Part shown: piece after piece, positions 40,196-48,476 of the stretch
How positions within the stretch are numbered: the first letter of the stretch is position 1
Layout of the letters: the number at the start of each line of letters is the position of its first letter
Source: an uncultured Clostridia bacterium
Lineage (GTDB): Bacteria; Bacillota; Clostridia; Christensenellales; Aristaeellaceae
Assembly: GCA_934663625.1 (NCBI GenBank)
Contig: CAKUKP010000002.1
Span: 12,003 to 76,002, forward strand
Direction: 5' to 3'
Length of the DNA: 64,000 bases
Notes under the pieces: model-generated
Told to the model about the DNA's origin: nothing
Seen by the model: only the letters and a program-made list of their open reading frames with translations
The model's database searches: none
Position numbers and translations under genes: made by a program

Positions 40196-40265
40196 CTTCT
40201 GTACCTCGCTTCCGGTTGATCCGCCGAATCATGCATCTCCATTTCCGCAGTCGTTCGTTTCCATT

Positions 40266-40294
40266 ATCATAACACAATTCATTCGAAAATGCAA
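40266..40294 (-). promoter_or_regulatory. Promoter of the Bro-N gene
   Basis: TTGCAT (40289-40294) and TATGAT (40266-40271) are 17 bp apart on the minus strand. Confidence 0.6.
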
Positions 40295-40353
40295 CCGTAT
40301 TCTTTCGTGTACACAAGCAAAATCGTTTTGTCCGGCCGCCCTCCACGCTTTCT

Positions 40354-41286
40354 TCAATCCGCAAACAGCGGCGTGGAAAGATAGCGATCTCCGGTATCGG
40401 GCAGCAGGGCGACGATGGTCTTGCCGCGGTTCTCCGTCCGCTTTGCCAGCTGAATCGCAGCCCACACGGCGGCGCCGGAGGAAATGCCCACCAGCACGCC
40501 TTCCTTCCTGCCGATCAGCCGTCCGGCGGCAAACGCGTCCTCGTTGGCGACAGGGATGATTTCATCGTAGACCGCCGTATCCAGCACATCGGGCACAAAG
40601 CCCGCGCCGATGCCCTGAATCTTATGGCCGCCCGCCGCGCCGCCGCTCAGCACAGGCGATGAAGCCGGTTCTACCGCCACTACCTTTACAACGGGGTTCT
40701 GCTGCTTCAGATATTCGCCGACGCCGGTGATGGTGCCGCCGGTGCCCACGCCCGCCACGAAGATATCTACCTTGCCATCCGTATCCGCCCAGATTTCGGG
40801 GCCGGTCGTCGCCCGATGCGCGGCGGGATTGGCGGGATTTACAAACTGGCCGGGGATGAAGCTGTTCGGAATCTCCCGCGCCAGCTCCTCCGCCCGCGCG
40901 ATCGCGCCCTTCATGCCCTTCGCGCCCTCGGTCAGCACCAGCTCCGCGCCATACGCCTTCATCAGCTGGCGGCGCTCCACGCTCATGCTGTCCGGCATGA
41001 CGATGATGATCCGATAGCCGCGCGCCGCCGCCACGGAGGCCAGCCCGATGCCCGTATTGCCGGAGGTCGGTTCAATGATCACAGCGCCCGGCTTCAGCAG
41101 CCCCTTCTGTTCCGCATCGTCGATCATCGCTTTGGCGATGCGATCCTTCACGCTGCCCGCGGGATTCAGATATTCCAGCTTGCCCAGAATTCTTGCTTCC
41201 AGACCCTCGGTTCGTTCAATGTGCGTCAGCTCCAGCAAGGGGGTGTTTCCGATCAGTTGATCCGCAGATGTATAGATTTTACGCAT
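40354..41286 (-). CDS. cysK: Cysteine synthase A (O-acetylserine sulfhydrylase)
   Basis: The 310-residue PLP enzyme replaces the acetyl group of O-acetylserine with sulfide to make cysteine. K47 in NPAGSVKDR is the PLP lysine. [11 protein letters not shown] (about 73-83) binds the substrate carboxylate. [10 protein letters not shown] binds the PLP phosphate, and [11 protein letters not shown] is also typical. Length is standard. ATG 41286 follows GAGAGGAGCAAT. It is read from a perfect consensus promoter, divergent from an Rrf2-type regulator that probably controls it. Confidence 0.96.
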   Translation of the reverse strand: MRKIYTSADQLIGNTPLLELTHIERTEGLEARILGKLEYLNPAGSVKDRIAKAMIDDAEQKGLLKPGAVIIEPTSGNTGIGLASVAAARGYRIIIVMPDSMSVERRQLMKAYGAELVLTEGAKGMKGAIARAEELAREIPNSFIPGQFVNPANPAAHRATTGPEIWADTDGKVDIFVAGVGTGGTITGVGEYLKQQNPVVKVVAVEPASSPVLSGGAAGGHKIQGIGAGFVPDVLDTAVYDEIIPVANEDAFAAGRLIGRKEGVLVGISSGAAVWAAIQLAKRTENRGKTIVALLPDTGDRYLSTPLFAD

Positions 41287-41380
41287 AATATTGCTCCTCT
41301 CAAATGTTCATCGCTGTGATTTTATGATTTATGCGCAGCGGCAACATCGAAAGTCCGGACGGAAAATCATTTCTATTACC

Positions 41381-41433
41381 AACCTTTCTTATAGGTTTAT
41401 ATGCATTATAAGGACTCTCTCTCCGTTTGTCAA
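41381..41433 (-). promoter_or_regulatory. Consensus cysK promoter with palindromic site
   Basis: TTGACA (41428-41433) and TATAAT (41405-41410) are exactly 17 bp apart, a perfect sigma-A promoter. An inverted repeat AACCT-N7-AGGTT (41381-41397) covers the transcription start, which is well placed for repression by the divergent Rrf2 regulator. Confidence 0.75.
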
Positions 41434-41452
41434 TAGCTTTTGCGAAATTTTA

Positions 41453-41481
41453 TTGATTTACCCATTTCCCTGTTGTATAAT
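41453..41481 (+). promoter_or_regulatory. Promoter of the Rrf2 regulator gene
   Basis: TTGATT (41453-41458) and TATAAT (41476-41481) are 17 bp apart, divergent from and 20 bp away from the cysK promoter. Confidence 0.75.
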
Positions 41482-41508
41482 AGGTTTGATCTTGAAGGAG
41501 GGATAACC

Positions 41509-41940
41509 ATGCTGATTTCAACCAAGGGACGTTACGCGCTTCGGGTTATGATCGATCTGGCGGAGCACCCGGACGACGGCTATATTCCTCTGAAGGTAAT
41601 TGCGCAGCGGCAGGACATTTCCGAAAAATATCTGGAAAGCATCATCAAGCTGCTGGTCAAAGCGAAGCTGGTCAGCGGTCTGCGGGGAAAGGGCGGCGGC
41701 TATCAGTTAACCAAAGCGCCGGAACAATATACCGTGGGCAGCATTCTGCGCATCACGGAAGATACCCTCTCGCCCGTCGCCTGTCTGGAGCCGAACGCGG
41801 AAGCCTGTCCCCGCGCGGCGGACTGCCGCACGCTCGCCCTCTGGAAGGGGCTGGATAAGGTCATCAGCGATTACCTGAATAACTACACCCTCGCCGATCT
41901 GATGCACCGCGATCCGGAGGGATATGATTATGTGATTTAA
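41509..41940 (+). CDS. Rrf2 family regulator with three cysteines
   Basis: The 143-residue protein from ATG 41509 (GAAGGAGGGATAACC upstream) has a winged helix with the RRF2 features STKGRYALRVM (4-14), DISEKYLESII and GLRGKGGGYQL. C92, C100 and C106 lie in a pattern close to the C92-C98-C104 cluster site of IscR. Position next to cysK suggests a CymR-like role in cysteine metabolism, but the cysteines suggest it may sense iron-sulfur or redox state. Both are inference. It probably binds the inverted repeat between the two genes. Confidence 0.88.
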   Translation: MLISTKGRYALRVMIDLAEHPDDGYIPLKVIAQRQDISEKYLESIIKLLVKAKLVSGLRGKGGGYQLTKAPEQYTVGSILRITEDTLSPVACLEPNAEACPRAADCRTLALWKGLDKVISDYLNNYTLADLMHRDPEGYDYVI

Positions 41941-41941
41941 A

Positions 41942-41986
41942 AAGGAGCCGTGAAAAACGTTAACTCGCTTTTCATGGCTCCTGACT
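41942..41986. terminator. Bidirectional terminator between rrf2 and the ABC operon
   Basis: AGGAGCCGTGAAAA (starting about 41944) pairs with TTTTCATGGCTCCT (ending about 41981), followed by GACTTT. A-rich sequence on the other side allows use by the convergent ABC operon. Confidence 0.7.
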
Positions 41987-42001
41987 TTATGCATTCAACC
42001 G

Positions 42002-43783
42002 TCATGCCGCCTGATCGAACTGGCTGTTGTAGAGATCGGCGTAGAAGCCGCCCTTTTGCATCAGTTCATCGTGCGTGCCGCTTTCGATTACATCGCCATC
42101 GCGCATGACCAGAATCAGATCGGCGTTTTTGATGGTGGACAGGCGATGGGCGATTACGAAGCTGGTGCGATCGTGCGTAAGTTCATCCATCGCGCGCTGA
42201 ATCAGCAGTTCGGTGCGGGTATCGACGGAGGAAGTGGCTTCATCAAGAATCAGCATCGGCGCGTTTTGCAGCATCGCGCGGGCGATGGTCAGAAGCTGCT
42301 TCTGTCCGGCGGAGATGGACGTGCTATCGGACAGCACCGTATCAAAGCCGTTCGGCAGCGCGTGGACGAACTTATCCAGCCCGCAGGCTCGGCACACGGT
42401 TTCCAGCTGATCATCAGTAATGCCCTGCATATTGTAAACCAGATTTTCGCGCACGGTGCCCTCGAACAGCCAGGTATCCTGCAATACCATGCTGAACAGG
42501 CTGTGCACATCCTCGCGGCGCATATCGGAGGTCTTTACGCCGTCGATGGAAATGCTGCCCGCGTTGATTTCGAAAAAGCGCATCAGCAGGTTGACCATCG
42601 TGGTTTTGCCCGCGCCGGTGGGGCCGACGATCGCCACCTTCTGGCCGGGCTGCACCACAGCGGAGAAATCCCTGATGACCACCTTATCGGGCGCATCCGG
42701 ATAGCTGAAGCGCACGTGATCAAAGGTAACCTGTCCGCGGGTCTGAATCGCATGCGCGGGTTTATTGCTCTCATCGGAAAGCTCCTCGCTCTCCAGAAAA
42801 TCGAAGATGCGATGCGCCGACGCCGCAGCCGTCTGCAAATTGGTCATGCCCTGCGCGATCTGCGTGAGCGGCGATGTGAACAGGCGAACGTACAGGATAA
42901 AGGATACGATCACGCCGAATTCGATGGTTCCATTCATCGCCAGCAGCGATCCCACCACGCACACCGCCACATAGGAGATATTGCCGATGACGTTCATCAG
43001 CGGCTGCATCACGCCGGACAGGAACTGGGAGCGCCAGTTGGCGTCGTATACATCGGCGTTCAGCCGGTCGAAGCGTTCGCCCACGCCGCGTTCGGCGCGG
43101 CTGATGCGCACGACCTCGTGACCGGAATACATTTCCTCCACATAGCCGTTCAATTCGCCCAGACTCTTCTGCCGCGCGGCGAAGTACCGCTGGGATCTGG
43201 ACATAATCAGCACCAGCGCCGCCATGCCGAAGAGCGTTATGCACAGCGCGATCAGCGCCAGCCGCCATTCGGTGAAAAACATCATGATCAGACAACCGAT
43301 GAACTGCGTCGCCGCGCTGATGATCGTGGGCAGGCTGTTGGTCAATCCCTGCTGCAGGGTGGATACATCGTTGGTGATGCGGCTTAATATATCGCCCTGC
43401 GATGTGGTATTGAAGGTTTTCTGCGGCACGCGGTTGATCTTTTCAGAAAGCTCACCGCGCATTTTATAGGAAGTTTTCAGCGTGACCACAGACATAATAT
43501 AATGCTGCGCAAAGCCGAACAGCGCGCTGAGCCCGTAGATCACCGCCAGAAATATGCCCACCTTCGCAATGGCGGTCAGATCGATGCCGGTCGTAAGTCC
43601 ATCGGACATGATCGTCGCCATATCGCCGATTTTGTTCGGGCCGATGATCGTCATCACAGCGCTGAGCGCCGCCAGCACCAGCGCGAAGATAATTATGCCC
43701 ATGCTGGAGCGCAGATAGCCGGTCATGCGCGGCAGTGCGGTGCGGATATCGCCCTTTTCCTGCGTTTTATTTCTCATCATCAT
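42002..43783 (-). CDS. Heterodimeric ABC exporter subunit, consensus Walker B
   Basis: The 593-residue half-transporter has six membrane segments (about 25-320) and then an ATPase domain. Walker A is GPTGAGKTTM, the signature reads ISAGQ rather than LSGGQ, and Walker B LILDEATSSVD has the catalytic Glu. Together with the neighbour, whose Walker B Glu is Asp, it should form an asymmetric exporter as in BmrCD or TM287/288. Such pumps export drugs or other amphipathic compounds. ATG 43783 follows GGGAGGAACGCATT. It is third in the MarR operon. Confidence 0.92.
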   Translation of the reverse strand: MMMRNKTQEKGDIRTALPRMTGYLRSSMGIIIFALVLAALSAVMTIIGPNKIGDMATIMSDGLTTGIDLTAIAKVGIFLAVIYGLSALFGFAQHYIMSVVTLKTSYKMRGELSEKINRVPQKTFNTTSQGDILSRITNDVSTLQQGLTNSLPTIISAATQFIGCLIMMFFTEWRLALIALCITLFGMAALVLIMSRSQRYFAARQKSLGELNGYVEEMYSGHEVVRISRAERGVGERFDRLNADVYDANWRSQFLSGVMQPLMNVIGNISYVAVCVVGSLLAMNGTIEFGVIVSFILYVRLFTSPLTQIAQGMTNLQTAAASAHRIFDFLESEELSDESNKPAHAIQTRGQVTFDHVRFSYPDAPDKVVIRDFSAVVQPGQKVAIVGPTGAGKTTMVNLLMRFFEINAGSISIDGVKTSDMRREDVHSLFSMVLQDTWLFEGTVRENLVYNMQGITDDQLETVCRACGLDKFVHALPNGFDTVLSDSTSISAGQKQLLTIARAMLQNAPMLILDEATSSVDTRTELLIQRAMDELTHDRTSFVIAHRLSTIKNADLILVMRDGDVIESGTHDELMQKGGFYADLYNSQFDQAA

Positions 43784-43804
43784 AATGCGTTCCTCCCTTC
43801 GGCC

Positions 43805-45559
43805 TTATGCCAACTCCGCGGCGCTGAGCTGGGACATGGCAATTTCGCGGTAGACCGCGCAGTTCTGCATCAATTCGTCGTGCGTGCCCATCCCCACCGC
43901 TTCGCCGCGATCCAGCACGATGATCTGATCCGCGTAGCGGATGGTACTGATGCGCTGAGCGACGATGATCTTCGTGGTATCGCGCAGCTGTCTGGAAAGC
44001 CCTTCGCGGAGCTTTGCATCGGTGCGGTAATCCAGCGCGGAGAAGGAATCATCGAAGATCAGAATCTCCGGCTTGCGCGCCAGTGCGCGGGCGATGGACA
44101 GGCGCTGCTTCTGGCCGCCGGATACGTTGCGACCCATCTGGGCGATGCGATGCGCCGCGCCCTCCGGCAGCTTATCCACAAATTCCTTCGCCTGTGAAAG
44201 TTCGATGGCGGCGTTCAGATCGTTTTCGTCCTGTTGGGCGGCGCTTTCGCCGAAGAACACATTTTCCCGAATGGAACCGGAGAACAGCACCGCCTTCTGC
44301 GTGACGTAGCCCAGCTTATCGTAGAGCGCATCGAAGGTATAATCCTTTACGTTCACGCCGTCCACCAGCACTTCGCCGCCGGTGGCATCGTAGAAGCGGG
44401 GAATCAGGCTGATCAGCGTGGATTTGCCGCTGCCGGTCGCGCCGATGATCGCGAGCGTCTGCCCCTTTTCCACCTTGAAGGATACATCGTTCAGCGCGTC
44501 CGCGGATGCGTGAGGATAGCGGAAGGATACGTTTTTGAATTCAATCGTGCCGGTTTCGGGCGCGGATACCGCCGCGCCCTCGGCGATGGACGCTTTGCGA
44601 TCCAGCACTTCGTTGATGCGCTCGGCGGATACCTGCGCCTGCGGCAGCAGCATGAAGATCATCACCAGCATCATAAACGACATCACGATGTAAGTGGCGT
44701 AGGTGCTGAACACCAGTACATTGCTGAACAGGCTCAGCCTGCCCATCGGATCGGTGAGCGCGATTTTGTTGATCAGCGCCGCGCCCAGCCAGTAAATCGC
44801 CAGCGCCAGACCGTTCATGCCCAGCATCATCGTGGGCTGCACCAGCGAAAACAGCTTCTGATTCTTCATCTGCACGTTCATCATGTCCAGGCTGGGCTTG
44901 CTGAATTTATCGTTCTGATAGGCTTCGGCATTGAAGGCATGCACCACGTTGATGCCGGTCAGATTTTCGCGGGCGACGCGGTTGATGCTGTCGGTCAGCT
45001 TCTGCACGATGCGGAAGCGGGGAATGCAGGTGGCCATCACCATAAAGATCGTGGCGCAGATCGCCAATACGAAGCCCGCCGTTACCGCGGAAAGCTCCCA
45101 GCTCTTGCCCAGAATCTTGACAACGCCCCAAACCGCCATGATCGGCGCCTTGATCATCATCTGCAGGCCCATCGCCACGATCATCTGAATCTGGGTAATA
45201 TCATTCGTAGTGCGGGTAATCAGGCTCGGCACGGAAAAATCGGACATTTCCTCCTGCCCGATTTCCATCACATGATGGAATACCTTGCCGCGCACGGTGT
45301 AGCTGAAGCCGGACGCGGTCTTCGCCGCCAGATAGCCGCAGATCACCGCCAGCAGCGCGCTGACCAGCGTGCAGCCCAGCATTTTCAGACCGACGTTCCA
45401 GATATCGCCCGACGCGCCGGAGGTTTTGATCAGCATGGTCAGCTCCGTCATGTAATCGGGCAGGCGCAGGTCGAAATACACCTGACCTACGACGAACGCG
45501 GCGCAGATCAGCGTCATCAGCTTTTCCTTCCGCCGCATGTTCTTCAATAGTTTCAACAT
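43805..45559 (-). CDS. Heterodimeric ABC exporter subunit, degenerate Walker B
   Basis: The 584-residue half-transporter has six membrane segments and an ATPase domain. Walker A is GATGSGKSTL and the signature VSGGQKQR is good. Walker B ILIFDDSFSALD carries Asp in place of the catalytic Glu, so this half supplies the degenerate site of the pair. It is cotranscribed with MarR 14 bases upstream and the partner 21 bases downstream. ATG 45559 follows AAAGGAGAAAATCGCT. Confidence 0.92.
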   Translation of the reverse strand: MLKLLKNMRRKEKLMTLICAAFVVGQVYFDLRLPDYMTELTMLIKTSGASGDIWNVGLKMLGCTLVSALLAVICGYLAAKTASGFSYTVRGKVFHHVMEIGQEEMSDFSVPSLITRTTNDITQIQMIVAMGLQMMIKAPIMAVWGVVKILGKSWELSAVTAGFVLAICATIFMVMATCIPRFRIVQKLTDSINRVARENLTGINVVHAFNAEAYQNDKFSKPSLDMMNVQMKNQKLFSLVQPTMMLGMNGLALAIYWLGAALINKIALTDPMGRLSLFSNVLVFSTYATYIVMSFMMLVMIFMLLPQAQVSAERINEVLDRKASIAEGAAVSAPETGTIEFKNVSFRYPHASADALNDVSFKVEKGQTLAIIGATGSGKSTLISLIPRFYDATGGEVLVDGVNVKDYTFDALYDKLGYVTQKAVLFSGSIRENVFFGESAAQQDENDLNAAIELSQAKEFVDKLPEGAAHRIAQMGRNVSGGQKQRLSIARALARKPEILIFDDSFSALDYRTDAKLREGLSRQLRDTTKIIVAQRISTIRYADQIIVLDRGEAVGMGTHDELMQNCAVYREIAMSQLSAAELA

Positions 45560-45573
45560 AGCGATTTTCTCCT

Positions 45574-46029
45574 TTACAGGCCGTTTTTGCGAATTTCTTC
45601 GATGTTGTTATCCAACAGGGTCATCGCCTTGTGCAGGGCTTCCCGATCGGCGTCGCTCATGCCCAGCGTCAGCCGTTCGGAAAACTGCTTTTGCAGATCT
45701 CTGCCGTGTTCGATCAGCGACCGCGCCCGTTCGGTGCAGATCAGCAGCGTCTGCCGCCGGTCGCCCGGCACCTCCTGCCGCTGCAGATAGCCTTCGCCAA
45801 CCAGCCGTTCCACATGCACCGATACGATGCTGGGTTTCATGCCGCGGTATTTGCAGATGTTTTTGGCGGTGGCGTATTCGGGGTTGTTTGCGGCGAACAT
45901 CAGAATATCCACCGCCAGCGGCGGCAGACCGCTTTCACGGCACAGCGGCTGAAGCACGCGGTGGTAGGCTTCAATGAAGCGGGCGGCGTTGCTGAAAACC
46001 CGAATCGGGGTAATCCCTGTATCAAGCAT
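45574..46029 (-). CDS. MarR family regulator
   Basis: The 151-residue protein is a MarR-type winged helix dimer. The recognition region is CKYRGMKPSIVSVHVERLVGEGYLQRQ (about 61-87), and the wing has PGDRRQTLLICTERA. The MarR-ABC-ABC gene order is a frequent arrangement in Clostridia, where MarR represses its own exporter. The start is ATG 46029 behind GGAGGTTTACC. A palindromic site overlaps its promoter. Confidence 0.9.
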   Translation of the reverse strand: MLDTGITPIRVFSNAARFIEAYHRVLQPLCRESGLPPLAVDILMFAANNPEYATAKNICKYRGMKPSIVSVHVERLVGEGYLQRQEVPGDRRQTLLICTERARSLIEHGRDLQKQFSERLTLGMSDADREALHKAMTLLDNNIEEIRKNGL

Positions 46030-46038
46030 GGTAAACCT

Positions 46039-46101
46039 CCAATTTCAAATAGTTCAATATTGGAATATCTAGAATTATATCATTCGAATTTAAAATGTCA
46101 A
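46039..46101 (-). promoter_or_regulatory. Promoter and likely operator of the MarR-ABC operon
   Basis: TTGACA (46096-46101) and TATAAT (46074-46079) are 16 bp apart. CCAAT (46039-46043) and ATTGG (46059-46063) form part of an imperfect inverted repeat lying across the start of transcription. Confidence 0.6.
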
Positions 46102-46158
46102 CGCCCGATTCGGTAAACAATTTATGAACGCGCGCAGCCGGGGCACGCAAAATCACGG

Positions 46159-46187
46159 TTTACTTTCATGCTAATTTCGGATACAAT
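46159..46187 (+). promoter_or_regulatory. Promoter of the patatin gene
   Basis: TTTACT (46159-46164) and TACAAT (46182-46187) are 17 bp apart, about 90 bases before the start codon. Confidence 0.55.
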
Positions 46188-46277
46188 ATTCGCAGGAACG
46201 GAGTGCATGAATGCGCCGGAGAATGCCTGAAGGCCATCGTGCTTCGGCATCGCGGACGGCGGGAAAGGAAACGAGGC

Positions 46278-47123
46278 ATGAAAACAGGATTGATACTGGA
46301 GGGCGGCGCCATGCGCGGGTTATTCAGCGCGGGCGTGATGGACGTTATGTACGAAAACGGCATCCGGTTTGATGGTATCATCGGCGTTTCCGCGGGGGCG
46401 GCGTTCGGCGTGAATTACAAATCGGGGCAAATCGGGCGGGTGATCCGGTACAACGCAAAATATTGTCGGGACAGACGCTATTGCGGCGTCGGTTCGCTGC
46501 TGAAAACGGGAAACCTTTTCAATACGGCGTTCTGCTACGGCGAAGTGCCGCTGAAGCTGGACGTATTTGATTTTGACGCCTTTGAAAGCGATCCGGCCGC
46601 GTTTTATATTACCTGTACGGATGTAGAGCGCGGGCAGCCGGTTTACCACGAATACCGCGGGCGAAACGACCACGGCTTCGATTGGATTCGCGCATCCGCA
46701 TCGCTCCCGCTGGTTTCGCAGATCGTAGAAATCGACGGCATGAAGCTGCTCGACGGCGGGATAACGGATTCCATCCCCGCCGCATGGTTTGAAAGCGCCG
46801 GTTACACGAAAAACGTGGCGATTCTGACGCAGCCCGAAGGCTATCGGAAGGAGAAAAACCGGATGCTTCCGCTGATTCGCATGAAGTACCGGAAATATCC
46901 AAAGCTCGTCCGCGCGTTGGAAAATCGCCATCTGATGTACAATGCGGAATTGGATTTCATCCGGATGCGGGAAGAACAGGGCGGACTTTTCGTCATCCGT
47001 CCCGATTCGCCGCTGCCGGTAAAGCGCGTGGAAAAGGATCCCGACAAATTGAAGACCTGCTATGAAATCGGCAGGCGGATCGCCGAAAGGGAGCTTGCGC
47101 GGCTCCGCGCGTATATGCAATGA
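46278..47123 (+). CDS. Patatin-like phospholipase
   Basis: The 281-residue protein from ATG 46278 has the oxyanion motif GGAMRG (9-14), the nucleophile S38 in GVSAGAA, and the catalytic D159 in LLDGGITDSIP. These are the complete patatin catalytic dyad. It should hydrolyse lipid acyl esters in the cytoplasm or at the membrane, similar to RssA/YjjU-type proteins. No signal peptide is present. The open frame extends upstream, but GGAAAGGAAACGAGGC marks this start. Confidence 0.9.
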   Translation: MKTGLILEGGAMRGLFSAGVMDVMYENGIRFDGIIGVSAGAAFGVNYKSGQIGRVIRYNAKYCRDRRYCGVGSLLKTGNLFNTAFCYGEVPLKLDVFDFDAFESDPAAFYITCTDVERGQPVYHEYRGRNDHGFDWIRASASLPLVSQIVEIDGMKLLDGGITDSIPAAWFESAGYTKNVAILTQPEGYRKEKNRMLPLIRMKYRKYPKLVRALENRHLMYNAELDFIRMREEQGGLFVIRPDSPLPVKRVEKDPDKLKTCYEIGRRIAERELARLRAYMQ

Positions 47124-47188
47124 GTGCGGATACACGATCGGGACTGTATTTCGGCGTTGGCAAATCGGGATTTAACGGGGGATTTGAA

Positions 47189-47608
47189 ATGAATATTGAA
47201 ACCGCCAGAATGGTCATTCGTGATTTTACCATGAATGATATAAACGATATGCAGGATATTTTGGGCGATGCTGAAACAATGAAGAATTACTGTCCGATTT
47301 TTGACTTGAGCTCCAATGAATTTATTGGTTGCTGTGGACTGAGGCCATACAAGAAAAATCAATATGAAATGGGCTTTCATCTTCGTCCGAAGTACTGGGG
47401 AAAGGGATACGCAACGGAAGCAGCAAACGCTGTCATTGATTATGCTTTCCATCACTTTCATGCAGATGGATTATTTGCCGGCCATAATCCAAAGAATGTT
47501 GTTTCAAGAAAGGTATTATTAAAACTTGGATTCGTGTATATTGGTGATAAATTTTACGCACCAACAGGCCTATATCATCCTTCTTATGACTTGAAGAATC
47601 TTTGCTAA
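47189..47608 (+). CDS. GNAT acetyltransferase with internal deletion
   Basis: The 139-residue protein from ATG 47189 (GGGGGATTTGAA upstream) resembles RimJ/RimL-type N-acetyltransferases. The conserved motif A region is LRPKYWGKGYATEAANAVIDYAF and the C-terminal NPKNVVSRKVLLKLGF is normal. Between DAETMKNYCP and IGCCGL, about 35-40 residues that usually form two helices and a strand are missing, in frame. The gene is clearly more AT-rich than its neighbours, which suggests recent transfer. It may be inactive or a remnant. Confidence 0.75.
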   Translation: MNIETARMVIRDFTMNDINDMQDILGDAETMKNYCPIFDLSSNEFIGCCGLRPYKKNQYEMGFHLRPKYWGKGYATEAANAVIDYAFHHFHADGLFAGHNPKNVVSRKVLLKLGFVYIGDKFYAPTGLYHPSYDLKNLC

Positions 47609-47630
47609 CTTCCGGTTTTCGGAGGTATTC

Positions 47631-47972
47631 ATGAAGATCATAAATCGAGAAAACGCGGAACACTACCGTTGGAAAACGGTATGCGATGGATGGCACTTTG
47701 TGAAATCTGACGCACTGAGCATCATTGCAGAAAAAATGCCGCCGCATACGGAAGAGGATATGCACCTTCATCACAAATCGCGGCAGTTTTTCTATATTCT
47801 TTCGGGCGAAGCGGAAATGCGCCTTAGGGATGAAAGCGTGCGGCTGAGCGCGGGCGCCGGAATCGAAATCGCGCCCTTAGAAGCGCATCAGATGCGGAAT
47901 GTATCCGATGCGGCGGTCGAATTCATGGTCGTTTCCATGCCGAAATCGCACGGCGATCGCGAACTGGTGTGA
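47631..47972 (+). CDS. Cupin domain protein
   Basis: The 113-residue single-domain cupin has the first motif HTEEDMHLHHKSRQFFYILSGE (about 39-60; metal-binding His and Glu candidates) and the second motif IEIAPLEAHQMRN (about 79-91). It may bind a metal and small ligand. ATG 47631 follows CGGAGGTATTC, 22 bases after the acetyltransferase, so it may be translated from the same transcript. Substrate unknown. Confidence 0.82.
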   Translation: MKIINRENAEHYRWKTVCDGWHFVKSDALSIIAEKMPPHTEEDMHLHHKSRQFFYILSGEAEMRLRDESVRLSAGAGIEIAPLEAHQMRNVSDAAVEFMVVSMPKSHGDRELV

Positions 47973-47977
47973 ACACA

Positions 47978-48000
47978 GTTACAAAAAAGTGCGTACTTGT
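47978..48000 (+). promoter_or_regulatory. Possible HxlR-type operator upstream of the second cupin
   Basis: GTTAC-AAAAAAGTGC-GTACTTG contains paired GTTAC/GTAC elements around an A-tract. This resembles upstream sites of genes controlled by HxlR-type redox regulators. It is 70 bases before the next start. No regulator gene is adjacent. Confidence 0.3.
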
Positions 48001-48070
48001 ATATGCGCGCGCCGTGATGTAGACTATAGGCACGCAAGGAACCTTGCAAATACATCCGGAGGATATCATC

Positions 48071-48424
48071 ATGGCAAACTACACAAAATGCAGCATTGGA
48101 AATGAAGGTCGCGTTGAGCTTCACGATAAACTGGCACTGACCGGCGCGGAAATCAGCGTCAATCGGCTTCCCGCGGGCGCGGGCGTTCCGTTCGTACATT
48201 CCCACAAGAACAACGAAGAAATCTATGGCGTTCTTTCGGGCAGGGGAAAGGCGATAATCGACGGCGCAGAAGTTGCGCTCGCCGCCGGAGACTGGCTGAA
48301 GGTCGCGCCCGCCGCAAAGCGCCAGTTTTCCGCGGCGGAGGATACAGGGATCGAATTTATCTGCATTCAGGTGAAGGAAAATTCCCTCGACAGCTTTACC
48401 GCAGCGGACGCAATCGTATATTGA
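48071..48424 (+). CDS. Cupin domain protein
   Basis: The 117-residue cupin has motif 1, VPFVHSHKNNEEIYGVLSGRG (two His and a Glu for metal), and motif 2, AGDWLKVAPAAKRQFSA. It differs from the upstream cupin and is separated by 98 bases that include a promoter-like region. ATG 48071 follows CCGGAGGATATCATC. Such small cupins are often induced by electrophiles or redox stress, which is inference here. A GC-rich terminator follows. Confidence 0.85.
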   Translation: MANYTKCSIGNEGRVELHDKLALTGAEISVNRLPAGAGVPFVHSHKNNEEIYGVLSGRGKAIIDGAEVALAAGDWLKVAPAAKRQFSAAEDTGIEFICIQVKENSLDSFTAADAIVY

Positions 48425-48433
48425 TATATCGGG

Positions 48434-48472
48434 CAAAAGCCGGCGGCGGCCAAACGGTCGCCGCCGGCTTTA
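48434..48472. terminator. Bidirectional terminator
   Basis: AAAGCCGGCGGCG (about 48436-48448) and CGCCGCCGGCTTT (about 48459-48471) form a perfect GC stem serving the cupin gene and the convergent DUF1015 gene. Confidence 0.85.
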
Positions 48473-48476
48473 TATC

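Noticed and set aside
41287..41380. T-box or SAM riboswitch in the cysK leader
   Set aside because: The leader is short and lacks the T-box core sequence or SAM riboswitch motifs. The palindrome suits a protein operator better.
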